The translations under genes were made by a program, and so were the position numbers. The notes beneath the pieces are model-generated. The model worked only from the letters and a program-made list of their open reading frames with translations, ran no database searches and was not told the DNA's origin. From the NCBI GenBank assembly GCA_020849765.1, contig JADLAY010000025.1, positions 33,008 to 97,007 on the forward strand: a DNA stretch of 64,000 nucleotides. The letters are read 5' to 3'. This document shows, one piece after another, positions 25,286-34,196 of this stretch. How positions within the stretch are numbered: position 1 is the stretch's first letter; each line of letters opens with the position of its first letter. This DNA is from Anaerolineae bacterium. GTDB taxonomy: Bacteria; Chloroflexota; Anaerolineae; Aggregatilineales; Phototrophicaceae.

Positions 25286-25500
25286 GTGCTCAGTGCTCGG
25301 TACTCGGTGCTCAGTGCGGGTTCACGGTGCCCGGTTCACAGTGGGGGAGACAGGCTCTATGTTCTCCGCACACCCGACCACAATCAGGCCCGATGTAGGG
25401 ACGAGGCGTGCCTCGTCCGCGGGACAGCCGCCGTATGGACGCGCAAACGCTGTCACCAGAGGTAACGGGCCGTCCGCCACCACGTTATGGTCGTCTGGGA
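25286..25500. repeat. Composite repeat: heptamers, palindrome and conserved hairpin block
   Basis: In order: heptamers GTGCTCA, GTGCTCG, GTACTCG, GTGCTCA; heptamers GTTCACG, GTGCCCG, GTTCACA (to 25350); the palindrome GTAGGGACGAGG/CCTCGTCC (25395-25418); then a block with GGACGCGCAAACGC and CACCAGAGGTAACG closed by CGTCC (25437-25474), and a GTCGTCTGGG tail. The same order occurs at 55292-55500, and inverted at 63358-63646. Confidence 0.8.
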
Positions 25501-25567
25501 GGCTTGCGTCCCGGTAGCGCGATCTGTACGGGCTGGGCACATCCTGCCCAACTCATCACCTCATTCC

Positions 25568-25597
25568 TTGACCTCACTAGAACTTTTGTGCTATAAT
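25568..25597 (+). promoter_or_regulatory. Sigma-70-type promoter for the DinB gene
   Basis: TTGACC (25568-25573), an 18-base spacer and TATAAT (25592-25597) form a near-consensus promoter, with the AAAGGA ribosome-binding site and ATG following within 35 bases. Confidence 0.75.
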
Positions 25598-25628
25598 GCT
25601 CGCGACCGCGCACAAAGGAACCACGCCT

Positions 25629-26117
25629 ATGAATGCCGACGCCTTCCGCCACTTTTATGACTACCACTTCAGCGAAAATCGCAGCATCTGGGAGTCGTAC
25701 GTCGTGCCGCTGCCGCAAGCGCTCTTCACCCAGGACGTGCGCTATTCGTACGGATCGGTGCGCAACCAGCTCGTGCATCTGATGAGCGTTGACGATACGT
25801 GGTTCAGCGGCCTGCGCGGTGTCGACATCCCGGAACCGCTCGATCCGGCGCAGTTCGACGACAAGGCGGCCCTCCGCGCGCACTGGGATAACGTCGAGCA
25901 GACGATGCGCGCGTATCTCGCTGATTTGCGCGACGACATGCTGCTCACGAAGCCGTTCCCCGCAGGCGAGGACGAGAATCTCATCCTGTGGCAGGTGCTG
26001 CTTCACGTCGTCAATCACGGCACCGATCATCGCGCGCAGGTACTTCGTCTGCTTAACGATCTCGGCGTCAAGACCGGCCCACAGGATTACATCTTCTACG
26101 TCTACGATCATCCGTAG
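25629..26117 (+). CDS. DinB family protein
   Basis: 162 residues from the ATG at 25629, about 9 bases after AAAGGA. This is the normal length of a DinB/YfiT four-helix bundle. The three metal-binding histidines of the family are visible: H50 in RNQLVHLMSVDDTWF, and H130 and H134 in HVVNHGTDHRAQVLRLL. The family includes metal-dependent thiol S-transferases (bacillithiol, mycothiol) and many proteins of unknown role. It has its own strong promoter. The gene converges on the membrane-protein gene at 26139, ending 21 bases from that gene's stop. Confidence 0.9.
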   Translation: MNADAFRHFYDYHFSENRSIWESYVVPLPQALFTQDVRYSYGSVRNQLVHLMSVDDTWFSGLRGVDIPEPLDPAQFDDKAALRAHWDNVEQTMRAYLADLRDDMLLTKPFPAGEDENLILWQVLLHVVNHGTDHRAQVLRLLNDLGVKTGPQDYIFYVYDHP

Positions 26118-26138
26118 ACAATGCATCCGGGAATGCGG

Positions 26139-26990
26139 TCAATCGCGCCCTCTGAGCGCTCGTCGTGCGAGCAGCGTGCCCCAAATCCCCACCAACAGCA
26201 GGCTGGCGATAAAAGCAACATAGATCCATATGGCGAGGTTCGCCGTATTTATCTCGGCGGGATAGCGCAGCAGAGCAACGATCGCGAGCAGGCCAAACAA
26301 GGCACAGCTCGTCATCATTGCGTGCAGCCGCAGCAGATCGTTCTCATAGACCGCATGGGCCGCTGCAACTCCCAGGCCAACGCACCAGGCACCGACGGCA
26401 CGCCCGGTCAGCGGTGTCAATGCCCACGGCCAGATCGATGCCAGCGCATCCGGTGCGAGTGTGCCCACCACGCCAAGCAGCAGCATGATCGCTGCCTGGG
26501 CGATGAGCAGCGCGCGCATCCAGCCTGGCAGCGGCTCACCACGTGCGGGATCGACGCCGGGCGCACGTACCTGTCGCCACCACTGTACGGCCAATAGCAC
26601 GGGCACGATGGCATAGACGAGGAACCACACCCATGTGCCAGCGACGGTCAGCGCCTGGGGGGCGTTGAAGTGGAATTTGTCGAGATGGATGAGCGTGGCG
26701 ATGAACATCAAGAAGCTGAAGATGACGACAGCGGGCATTGCCAGCCGGGCGCGCGCCCACACGCGCTCGCGTGCAGAGAGGAATTCCAGCAAGAAGCTGG
26801 CCCAGTAGCCTGCGCCGATAAACGCTGCCGTCAGCGATGACTGGATCGTCCAGGAAAAATAAACGTCGGTCGATTCAGTGAGGAGATACAGGGAGATGCC
26901 GATAATGACGACGAGGACGCCGGCGAGATAGAGCAGCCGGCGCGTCCAGGGAAACGACAACTTGACGCTGAGATTGGTCGTAGTCGCCAT
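26139..26990 (-). CDS. Polytopic membrane protein, unknown function
   Basis: 283 residues from the ATG at 26988-26990 (AAAGGT upstream); the longer upstream frame is low-complexity antisense sequence and is rejected. About eight hydrophobic helices are visible, including RLLYLAGVLVVIIGISLYLL, SSLTAAFIGAGYWASFLL, MPAVVIFSFLMFIATLIH, WVWFLVYAIVPVLLAVQWW and ALLIAQAAIMLLLGVVGTL. The segment YWASFLLEFLSARERVW and a TGRAVGAWCVGLGVAAAH loop look conserved in style, but I do not recognise the family. No signal peptide cleavage site is seen. The gene stands alone and its promoter presumably lies in 26991-27210. Confidence 0.75.
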   Translation of the reverse strand: MATTTNLSVKLSFPWTRRLLYLAGVLVVIIGISLYLLTESTDVYFSWTIQSSLTAAFIGAGYWASFLLEFLSARERVWARARLAMPAVVIFSFLMFIATLIHLDKFHFNAPQALTVAGTWVWFLVYAIVPVLLAVQWWRQVRAPGVDPARGEPLPGWMRALLIAQAAIMLLLGVVGTLAPDALASIWPWALTPLTGRAVGAWCVGLGVAAAHAVYENDLLRLHAMMTSCALFGLLAIVALLRYPAEINTANLAIWIYVAFIASLLLVGIWGTLLARRALRGRD

Positions 26991-27210
26991 CGTGGGAAAT
27001 ACCTTTTGTATAAGAAGAAGATGTGTGAACCAGTGCCAAAGAACGCATTTCATGATATGGAGACTGGCATCGTGTGTCAATGTGCCTGCCTGCCAGAGAA
27101 CGCGAATGATGCATGCAGTACATACGGCCGTACCCCGGCTATTGCGCGGAGTCGGCGATTGCGGTTGAATAGGGATCATTCTAATTTCGCTTCTATTTGG
27201 AGTTTCCATC

Positions 27211-28593
27211 GTGATCACCGGCCCTACTTTTGAAGAGATGCTGCACCCGAATACCATCGCGCCGGACGTGCGCGCGCGTGCCCTGGCCGCCAAAGCCAAC
27301 GATCCGCTCGACCCGATCAACCTGTTCAACATCAACTGGCGCAGCGCCGACAACGAGATCGAATACGTCGTGCTGCCCAAGGAATTGACCGGCGTCGATG
27401 CCAACATCGTCATGCTCTACGCGCGCAACTTCCCGTCGGGCAGCCACAAGGTCGGCGCGGCCTATTCCGTGCTGCTGGAGAAGGTCATCTTCGGCGAGAT
27501 CGACCCCCAGGTGAACACGCTCGTCTGGCCGTCGACCGGCAACTACGGCATCGGCGGGGCCTGGGTCGGCGGGCGCATGGGCTGCAACTCGATCGTCGTG
27601 CTGCCGGAGGGCATGAGCCGCGAGCGCTTCGAGCAGATCGAAAGCTACGGCGCGCACATCATCCGCACGACCGGCACCGAGAGCAACGTCAAAGAGATCT
27701 ACGACGAAACGCACCGCCTGCGCGCGAGCGACCCGAACATCCGCATCCTCAACCAGTTCGAGCAGATGGGCAACTACCGCTTCCACTATCACGTGACCGG
27801 TAACACGATCGTCGAACTGCTCGACCAACTCCACGGCCAGGGCGTTGGCAATGGCAAGGCGGCGGCCTTTGTCTGGGCGATGGGCAGCGGCGGCACCAAC
27901 GCAGCCGCCGACCGGCTCAAGCAGGTCTATCCCGATTGCAAGCACGTCTCGCTCGAGCCGATTCAGTGCCCGACGCTGTTCAAGAATGGCTACGGCGCGC
28001 ACGAGATCCAGGGCATCGGCGATAAGCACGTGACCTGGATTCATCACACCTGGAACGTCGACGCGCTCATGTGCATCGACGACATGAGCTGTGTGCGCGG
28101 CCTGCAGCTGCTGAGCGAACCGATCGGGCGTGAGACGCTGGTCAAGCGCTACGGCGCGGACGAAGCGCTGGTCGAAAAGCTCGGCTCCCTGTTCGGCATC
28201 AGCGGCATCTGCCACATCCTGGGCGCGATCAAGACGGCCAAGCATTACGGCTTCGGCAAAGACGACGTGATCGTCACGGCGGCGACCGACAGCCTCGATC
28301 GCTATCACTCGGAGATGGACAAGCTGCGCGGGCGCGAAGGCGCGCTGGACGAGGCGCGCGCGGTCGGCCACATCGAGGGCATCTTCCACGGGCAAAAGAC
28401 CGATTGGGTGCAGGATGGCACACGCCTCAACCGCGAGCGCTGGCACAATCTGAAGTATTACACCTGGGTCGAGCAGCAGGGCAAGTCGGTCGAAGAACTC
28501 GACGCCCAGCGTGACCCGGCCTGGTGGGAAGCGCACCAGACGCGCGTCGCCGAAATCGATGCTCGTCTCAAAGAGGTGCGCGGTCAGATCTAA
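27211..28593 (+). CDS. PLP-dependent cysteine-synthase-like enzyme (tryptophan synthase beta superfamily)
   Basis: 460 residues from a GTG with TTGGAG upstream. Fold-type II PLP signatures: Schiff-base Lys80 in NFPSGSHKVGAAYSVLL, the substrate loop STGNYGIGG (108-116), and the phosphate-binding glycine loop GSGGTNAA (225-232). The chain is about 130 residues longer than a classical cysteine synthase, with an extra C-terminal helical region (WYxRxxH-like ERWHNLKYYTWVEQQGKSVEEL). The family performs beta-replacement or elimination on amino acids; the actual substrate cannot be read. The STAND regulator gene begins 29 bases downstream, so they may share a transcript. Confidence 0.85.
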   Translation: MITGPTFEEMLHPNTIAPDVRARALAAKANDPLDPINLFNINWRSADNEIEYVVLPKELTGVDANIVMLYARNFPSGSHKVGAAYSVLLEKVIFGEIDPQVNTLVWPSTGNYGIGGAWVGGRMGCNSIVVLPEGMSRERFEQIESYGAHIIRTTGTESNVKEIYDETHRLRASDPNIRILNQFEQMGNYRFHYHVTGNTIVELLDQLHGQGVGNGKAAAFVWAMGSGGTNAAADRLKQVYPDCKHVSLEPIQCPTLFKNGYGAHEIQGIGDKHVTWIHHTWNVDALMCIDDMSCVRGLQLLSEPIGRETLVKRYGADEALVEKLGSLFGISGICHILGAIKTAKHYGFGKDDVIVTAATDSLDRYHSEMDKLRGREGALDEARAVGHIEGIFHGQKTDWVQDGTRLNRERWHNLKYYTWVEQQGKSVEELDAQRDPAWWEAHQTRVAEIDARLKEVRGQI

Positions 28594-28622
28594 AGCGGCG
28601 GCACGACCAGGAGGGGGTGGCG

Positions 28623-30944
28623 GTGACATCTGACGAACTCAACGTGCTCAACCCGTTGACGGGACGCGAGCAGCAGATTTTGGCGCTCATAGCCCTTGGC
28701 TTATCCAACCGGGAGATCGCGGAAGAGCTGGTCGTCGCCACCGAGACCGTGCGCTGGTACACCAAGCAGATCTACAGCAAGATGGGCGTCAGCGGGCGCG
28801 TCCAGGCGATCCAGCGCGGGCGCGAGCTGGGGCTGCTCGGCGACAATGCCCCGGCTCACAGCCAGGCACCGGCGCCGTCACGCAGCCTGCGCGTACGTCC
28901 ACTCCCGGCATCGGTCGCCCGCTTCGTTGGCCGCGCGCATGAGATTGAGCAGGCGAGTCAGCTCCTGCGCGACTCGCGCCTGCTGACGCTGACCGGCCCC
29001 GGTGGCACCGGCAAGACACAGCTCTCACTCAAGATCGCCTCGGAAGCGCAGGCGGACTTCAAGGATGGCGCGTACTTCGTCAACCTGGCGCCGATCTCGG
29101 ACTCGGCGCAGGTCATCCACGAGATCGCGGATGCGCTCGGCGTCGTCGAGGCCGGGGGCGACGAAACGCTGGAGACGATGGTGCGCGCCATCGCCGATCA
29201 GGAACTGCTGCTGCTGATCGACAACTTCGAGCACGTGATCGATGCCGCGCCAATCGTCACGGCGCTGTTGGCGGGCGCGCCGCGCCTGAAGATCCTCGTC
29301 ACCAGCCGCGAGGCGCTGCACATCTCCGGCGAGCAAGAATTCGCCGTGCCGCCGCTCTCGCTGCCCGCCGACGATACGCCGCTCGAACGGCTCGACGAGT
29401 CCGAGGCGGTCGCGCTGTTCGTCCAGCGCTTGCGCATGATCCAGCCGGACTTCGAACTCACCGACGACACGGCCCCGGCGATTGTCGAAATCTGCAAACG
29501 GCTCGACGGCCTGCCGCTGGCGATTGAGCTGGCCGCCGCGCGCTGCAAGCTGCTCTCGCCGCAAACGCTGCTGGCCCGCATTTCCAACAGCCTGGACGCG
29601 CTGACCGGTGGCCCGCGCGACGTGCCGCTCCGCCAGCAGACGCTGCGCGCGACCATGGAGTGGAGTCACAAGCTGCTCGATCCGGGTGAGCAGATGCTGT
29701 TCGCCCGGTTGGGGCCGTTTCGCGGCGGGCGCTCGCTGGAGGCAATCGAGGCGATCTGCACCGAGGGGCTGCCGATCGACCTGTATGACGGGTTGGAATC
29801 GCTGCTCGACAAGAGCCTGATCCAGCAGCGCGAGACCATCCACGGCGAGCCGCGCTTTTACATGCTGGCGACGATCCAGGATTACGCGCGCGAGCAGCTC
29901 GAAGCGAGCGGCGAGGCGGACACAATCCGTCGCCGTCACGCGGAATACTTCGCCGATCTGGCCGAGCGCGCCAACCCCGAACTACGGATGGCGCATCATC
30001 GTTACTGGTCGCAAGTGCTTGAGATCGAGCTTGGCAACCTGCGCATGGCGCTCGATTGGTCGCTCAACGGCGGCGATCCGGTGATTGGCGCGCGGCTGGC
30101 CGGGGGGCTGGATATCTTCTGGTACTGGTATGGCTATCACGTCGAGGGCTTGCAGTGGATGACGCGGCTGCTCGAACGGCTGGGCGACCAGACCTCACGC
30201 CACTATGTGCGTCTGCTCTATGGCGCCGGGCTGCTGGAGACTGTGCGCGACATCCAGCGCGCCGAGCAGTACCAGATGAAAGCGCTGGCGGCGGCGCGCA
30301 ATCTCGACGACAAGTTCATGCTGGCCTGGGTGCTGACGTTTTCCGGTTATGCGCGGCTGCGGGATAAGGCGGTCGCGCTGGAAGCGGCGGAGGAAGGGCT
30401 GGCGCATTTCCGCGAGCTTGAGTACAAGCCGGGGATCGCGCAGGCGTTGAACATCCTGGGCGAGATCACACGCTTTCACGGCGACGATCTGCAAGCGCAG
30501 GTCTATTACGAGGAAGCGCTGCAGATTTCCCGGCAGACGGGCGAGACGCGCCGCATCATCATGATGATGAAGAACCTGGCCTACCTGGCGCAGCATCGCG
30601 GTGACCACGACGACGCGCTGACGCAGCTGCACGAGGCGCTGCAGATGAGTCGTGATTTTGGCAGCCGGTTGGATATGGCGACGGGGTTGGTGCCGCTGGC
30701 GGGGTCGCTCGGGTTGAGCGGCGAGCCGGAGCGGGCGGTGCGCTTGTTTGCCGCGTCACAGGCGGCGTTGGAGAAAATGGGGGCGTTTCACCAGCAGGCC
30801 GATCAGCCGGAAGTGAAGCGCAACATCGCTGCGGTGCGCGCCAGGCTGAGCGAAGAAGCATTCGCCGCAGCCTGGGCGCAAGGGCGCACAATCGCGCTGG
30901 AAGATGCGCTCGCCGACGCCCTCGACGAAGCGCCGGCGGGGTGA
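28623..30944 (+). CDS. STAND-type transcriptional regulator: LuxR HTH + NB-ARC ATPase + TPR
   Basis: 773 residues from the GTG at 28623, about 8 bases after GGAGG; other GTG/ATG starts upstream lack this spacing. The LuxR-type HTH (about 12-65: LTGREQQILALIALGLSNRE, EIAEELVVATETVRWYTKQI) sits at the N-terminus, not the C-terminus as in MalT/LAL regulators. An NB-ARC ATPase follows: Walker A GPGGTGKT (125-132), Walker B LLLLIDNFEHV, then CKRLDGLPLAIELAAARCKLL. The last 350 residues are TPR-like repeats. It is expected to be an ATP-controlled activator sensing a ligand through the TPR part. Its target may be the upstream PLP-enzyme gene, but this is only positional. Confidence 0.9.
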   Translation: MTSDELNVLNPLTGREQQILALIALGLSNREIAEELVVATETVRWYTKQIYSKMGVSGRVQAIQRGRELGLLGDNAPAHSQAPAPSRSLRVRPLPASVARFVGRAHEIEQASQLLRDSRLLTLTGPGGTGKTQLSLKIASEAQADFKDGAYFVNLAPISDSAQVIHEIADALGVVEAGGDETLETMVRAIADQELLLLIDNFEHVIDAAPIVTALLAGAPRLKILVTSREALHISGEQEFAVPPLSLPADDTPLERLDESEAVALFVQRLRMIQPDFELTDDTAPAIVEICKRLDGLPLAIELAAARCKLLSPQTLLARISNSLDALTGGPRDVPLRQQTLRATMEWSHKLLDPGEQMLFARLGPFRGGRSLEAIEAICTEGLPIDLYDGLESLLDKSLIQQRETIHGEPRFYMLATIQDYAREQLEASGEADTIRRRHAEYFADLAERANPELRMAHHRYWSQVLEIELGNLRMALDWSLNGGDPVIGARLAGGLDIFWYWYGYHVEGLQWMTRLLERLGDQTSRHYVRLLYGAGLLETVRDIQRAEQYQMKALAAARNLDDKFMLAWVLTFSGYARLRDKAVALEAAEEGLAHFRELEYKPGIAQALNILGEITRFHGDDLQAQVYYEEALQISRQTGETRRIIMMMKNLAYLAQHRGDHDDALTQLHEALQMSRDFGSRLDMATGLVPLAGSLGLSGEPERAVRLFAASQAALEKMGAFHQQADQPEVKRNIAAVRARLSEEAFAAAWAQGRTIALEDALADALDEAPAG

Positions 30945-30960
30945 AGCAGCGGCCGCCCGG

Positions 30961-31149
30961 TCATGAGAGACCGGCGCCGCTGCTGCGTGAGACGAGAGTC
31001 ATGAAGGCGATCAAAGTCAGCATCACCAGGTGACGCGGTTTGCGCTCGGCATCGCCGCGGGCCACGTGGACGAGACGCTCATGTTCCGCCGCATCGTGAA
31101 AGTGCTTGATCTTCTGTTCCGACATCTTCTGTGCTGAGTACAGGTCCAT
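30961..31149 (-). CDS. Small single-span membrane protein (62 residues)
   Basis: 62 residues. A perfect AAGGAG lies 8 bases before the ATG, the best argument that the frame is real. The N-terminal half is charged and helical (MSEQKIKHFHDAAEHERLVH) with a basic patch RGDAERKPRH. A hydrophobic segment HLVMLTLIAFMTLV follows and could cross the membrane once with the N-terminus inside. It lies convergent to the STAND regulator, with stops 16 bases apart. The family is unknown to me; an intrinsically short regulatory or stress-type membrane peptide is possible. Confidence 0.6.
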   Translation of the reverse strand: MDLYSAQKMSEQKIKHFHDAAEHERLVHVARGDAERKPRHLVMLTLIAFMTLVSRSSGAGLS

Positions 31150-31310
31150 GCTGTGGTGCTCCTTGTGGCTGAGCGCGTTGCATCAGCGCCTTCGATAGCT
31201 TTAGCATAGACGTCTCCCACGGGTGGAAGTCACCACCCGACAGGGGGGAATCTATGCACGATCAAAAGACTATATGGGGAGCCGCGACGTGTGGCGGTGT
31301 ATCAACGTGC

Positions 31311-31316
31311 TATACT
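31311..31316 (+). promoter_or_regulatory. Candidate -10 hexamer TATACT before the first Uma2 gene
   Basis: TATACT 39 bases upstream of the ATG at 31356. No recognisable -35. Confidence 0.3.
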
Positions 31317-31355
31317 GATAAATGACGCTGGAGCAGCAGTTTGTGACGGCACGAC

Positions 31356-31934
31356 ATGACCGATTCACCTGTCAAAACCCCATCCGTCACCAGTGAAGAA
31401 TTCGAAGCATTTCTCGCGCTGCCGGAGAACCAGGATCGGCGTTTCGAACTCGTTCACGGGGAGATCGTGGAGAAACCCATGCCTGGCTATTTACACCAAC
31501 TCATCTCCAAGATCCTGTTCTTGCTGCTACACAATTACGCCGACGCGCACGATCTGGGTGAGGTGTTGTACGAAGTACGCTATCGTGCTCACCCGGAAGA
31601 CACGGAAAACGACCGCATCCCGGATCTCACCTTCACCACCAAAGCGCGCGTCCCCGCCATTACCTCCGGTGTGGTCATGCAAATCCCCGACCTGTGTATC
31701 GAAGTCCTATCGCCAGACGACTATCCCAAGCAGATGCGCGACAATAGCGCCTACTACTATCTGGAAAACGGCGCCAAGCAGGTCTGGGTCATCTACACCA
31801 AGAAACCCTTGATCGAAGTCATGTACCCCGACGGCCAATCCGATTTCTACTATCCTGGCGACACGCTGCATGGCGGCGATCTGCTGCCGGGCTTCGAGGT
31901 TGCCCTGGAGGAGATCTTCAAGGTGCGAGACTAG
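31356..31934 (+). CDS. Uma2 family protein (DUF820, restriction-endonuclease-like fold)
   Basis: 192 residues, typical for Uma2. The PD-(D/E)XK-like pattern is visible: RRFELVHGEIVEKPMPGYLH at the start, the acidic centre RIPDLTFTTK, then IPDLCIEVLSPDDYPKQMRDNSAYYYLENGAKQVWVI with the usual Glu-x-Leu-Ser-Pro. Uma2 genes are expanded in Chloroflexota and cyanobacteria; cutting activity has rarely been shown, so endonuclease is the family label rather than a demonstrated role. A second copy is at 51748-52362. It converges with the F420-type PPOX gene, with 36 bases between stops. Confidence 0.88.
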   Translation: MTDSPVKTPSVTSEEFEAFLALPENQDRRFELVHGEIVEKPMPGYLHQLISKILFLLLHNYADAHDLGEVLYEVRYRAHPEDTENDRIPDLTFTTKARVPAITSGVVMQIPDLCIEVLSPDDYPKQMRDNSAYYYLENGAKQVWVIYTKKPLIEVMYPDGQSDFYYPGDTLHGGDLLPGFEVALEEIFKVRD

Positions 31935-31970
31935 CCCGCACCTCGCATCTCCCTCTGTAGCGCCCGGCTC

Positions 31971-32348
31971 TCACGCGGCGGCGATTTCGAGGTAGACATT
32001 GCCGCCCGCGCGGCGCTCACGGATGAAGTTGAACACCCGCACGATCGCGTTCAGGCCCAGAATCTTTGCCTCGAACAGCGATCGCGTTTCATCGGCGCTC
32101 AGGATGCGCACTTCGGCGTCCATCGTCGCGCCGGTCAGCTGGCCGTTGCCTTTGCAGGCGGCCACCTGTGCACGGGTCGTATGCCGCAGGCGCTTCATCT
32201 TGCCGGTCGTGCCGCCCGTGACGACGTAGATCTTGCCTTCATGGAGCTTGAGCTTTGTCACGGGTGTGGCGACGGGCGCGCCATTCTTGCGAAACGTGGT
32301 CAGGTTGATGAAACGTTCATTGACCAGTGTCTCAAATGGATGGGACAT
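31971..32348 (-). CDS. PPOX-class F420-dependent oxidoreductase
   Basis: 125 residues, the length of small split-barrel flavin/deazaflavin proteins of the PPOX (pyridoxamine phosphate oxidase-like) class. FINLTTFRKNGAPVATPVTKLKLHEGKIYVVTGG forms the first strands (quoted in part), and GKMKRLRHTTRAQVAACKGNG carries the basic phosphate-binding positions typical of F420-binding members. The cytoplasmic redox substrate is unknown. F420 use is supported by cofE and npdG at the right end of the window. A SnoaL-like gene lies 56 bases upstream on the same strand. Confidence 0.85.
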   Translation of the reverse strand: MSHPFETLVNERFINLTTFRKNGAPVATPVTKLKLHEGKIYVVTGGTTGKMKRLRHTTRAQVAACKGNGQLTGATMDAEVRILSADETRSLFEAKILGLNAIVRVFNFIRERRAGGNVYLEIAAA

Positions 32349-32404
32349 CGAGTTTTCTCCTGATGTGTAATCGTTTGCCCGCTATCGTGCGGGTAGATGA
32401 AGGC

Positions 32405-32767
32405 CTAGCCCGGCAGATCGGGCATCTGGACACCCATCGCGCGCAGGATCTGCATCAAGTCGGCGACCGAGTGCTGCTGGATAATTACGCCATCGACGAC
32501 GCGATTGAGCATCAGCACCTCGTATTCGATCCGCGCGCCGGTCTCCGTGTGGACACCGCTGTGGATGGTGCGTGTTGCGACCCATTCGCCCTCGGTGAAT
32601 TGAAGCGGGAAGCTGACACTGCGGTTGGATAGCGTCGGCAGCACGCGCTGGAGCGTCGGGATGATCTCGTGCAGGCCGGGATGCGCTTGCAGCGGTTCCA
32701 GATGCCCGCTTGTGATGGCTTCCTCGATCAACTGGCGGACGAGTTGTTTGCGTTCTTCGGCGTTCAT
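32405..32767 (-). CDS. SnoaL-like (NTF2 fold) protein
   Basis: 120 residues. The order MNAEERKQLVRQLIEEAITSG, then LHEIIPTLQRVLPTLSNRSV, EGEWVATRTIHSGVH and IEYEVLMLNRVVDGVIIQQHSVADLMQILRAMG (in parts) fits a SnoaL-like polyketide-cyclase or ester-cyclase NTF2 fold. These small cones bind hydrophobic ligands, and some isomerise or hydrolyse them. GGAG precedes the ATG at the right distance. It lies directly upstream of the PPOX gene and the two may be co-transcribed. No polyketide gene is near, so a biosynthetic role is not implied. Confidence 0.8.
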   Translation of the reverse strand: MNAEERKQLVRQLIEEAITSGHLEPLQAHPGLHEIIPTLQRVLPTLSNRSVSFPLQFTEGEWVATRTIHSGVHTETGARIEYEVLMLNRVVDGVIIQQHSVADLMQILRAMGVQMPDLPG

Positions 32768-32966
32768 GGCGATTTACTCCGATGATGTTGTGCATTCGAG
32801 TCGATCAATCGGGTGGCGAAACGGGCGGTCGATGCAGCGGCACTCCCTTCTCAATCACAGGGATTTGCGCAGGATGGCCCGGCGGGTGACATATCTTTCT
32901 ACCCTGTTCGTGAACTGGGACGAGGTGCTCCTCGTCGCGATGTGGCGTTGTTGCATGAAGGTCATG

Positions 32967-34118
32967 TCATCGGAGCGAAAGCAAAACTTCGACGTCACCT
33001 TCGCTGCCCGCATTGGCATGGGACACCACCAACGTGTACATGCCGCCTTCGGGGAGCACATAGTCGGCAATCTCGGCGTCTAGGGTATCGTCACTAGCAT
33101 CGTCGTTGAAGACCAGCGGCACACCTTCGGGACTCACGAGCAGCACCACGGGATCGACTTCATCCAGATTGATGCTGTTCACGTTGATGGTCAGCGTTTG
33201 TGTGTCACTTGCTTCGAACGGTAGGTGAAGTGTTCTGCCAAAGGTCATGGTGAATTGAGCGGACGCATCAGAAACCAGCGGATCAGCGTCAATGACTTCG
33301 TTCGTGCGTGCGTCAATAGCGCTGGCGAAATCCTGCGCCGCCTGTTCCATGTGGTCGAGTGCCGCGTTCGCCCCGGCACGCATCGCGTTGCCGATGAACG
33401 AGCGGGGATTGAGCGCCAAGGCTGCATTTATGTCGTTGATGGCAGTCTCGGGATCGCCGAACCCAAAGTAAATACTCGCGCGCAGGTAATGGAAGTAGTA
33501 GGTCGTTGGATCAAGCTCAAGCGCACGCTCGGCATCCAGCAAAGCCGCTTCGAGGTCGCCGCTATACAGATTGCCAATCCCCCGGAGGCGATAGGCTGCG
33601 GCCAGATTGGGGTTCATCTCGACGGCGTGGCTGCTGTTTTCGAGGATTTCATCAGGATTACCTTTGACGAAAGCCGCCGCTGCCATCAGGCCGTAGAGCT
33701 GCGCCCCATCTGAGCTGCGTTCGAGCGCCAGAGAAAACGCATCCGCTGCATCTTCGGCATTTCCGACAATACTGTTCGCTGCTGCTGCCACCGCAAGTGA
33801 GAATGCGCTTGTGGGGAGTGCATCAGCCCGGGTCAAGGCTTGCTCTGGCTGGCCGGAGAATAACGAGAGAAAGACATGCACGTGTTGATCCGCTTCGGCT
33901 TCCGGTTCAGCCGCCAGGGCTTCGATCAACGCTGCTGGAGCGCTGTCGTAGAGCATGAAAACCTCACTGTAGGCATCAAGATAGTGCTCTGCGCCGAGCG
34001 CGGCCCCTAACCTGTCGAGCGAGGATCGTCCATCGAAGTCCGTTTGCGCGTGTACGCCCCCGACGATGGCAAAGACCGCGATCAAGACAACTGACAGTTT
34101 GAGTTTGAGCGAATTCAT
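32967..34118 (-). CDS. Secreted TPR protein with C-terminal pre-peptidase-like domain
   Basis: 383 residues. The signal peptide (MNSLKLKLSVVLIAVFAIVGGVHA) is cleaved near residue 24. TPR units dominate residues 60-260, for example NLAAAYRLRGIGNLYSGDLE, ALLDAERALELDPTTYYFHY and TAINDINAALALNPRSF. The last 110 residues are a beta-domain ending GGMYTLVVSHANAGSEGDVEVLLSL, the style of bacterial pre-peptidase C-terminal (PPC) domains. It is therefore exported and probably binds proteins at the cell surface. AGGAG supports the start. A GNAT gene lies 78 bases upstream on the same strand. Confidence 0.85.
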   Translation of the reverse strand: MNSLKLKLSVVLIAVFAIVGGVHAQTDFDGRSSLDRLGAALGAEHYLDAYSEVFMLYDSAPAALIEALAAEPEAEADQHVHVFLSLFSGQPEQALTRADALPTSAFSLAVAAAANSIVGNAEDAADAFSLALERSSDGAQLYGLMAAAAFVKGNPDEILENSSHAVEMNPNLAAAYRLRGIGNLYSGDLEAALLDAERALELDPTTYYFHYLRASIYFGFGDPETAINDINAALALNPRSFIGNAMRAGANAALDHMEQAAQDFASAIDARTNEVIDADPLVSDASAQFTMTFGRTLHLPFEASDTQTLTINVNSINLDEVDPVVLLVSPEGVPLVFNDDASDDTLDAEIADYVLPEGGMYTLVVSHANAGSEGDVEVLLSLR

Positions 34119-34196
34119 AGCTTAATCTCCTGAATCTATACATCCGCCGAATGCGTGATGTAGTGCTCTCGATGGATTGGCGACCAAAAGCACCGT

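Noticed and set aside
24278..25500. Repeat clusters considered as a CRISPR array
   Set aside because: Units are 7-base tracts and hairpins, without evenly spaced 25-40 base direct repeats and unique spacers, and no cas gene is nearby.
27006..27233. Cys-containing 75-residue plus-strand frame before the PLP enzyme
   Set aside because: No ribosome-binding site; it overlaps the start of the PLP gene in another frame and has no recognisable fold.
27193..28629. 478-residue minus-strand frame opposite the PLP enzyme
   Set aside because: It fully covers a gene with clear PLP motifs and has shadow-like composition, with no start signal.
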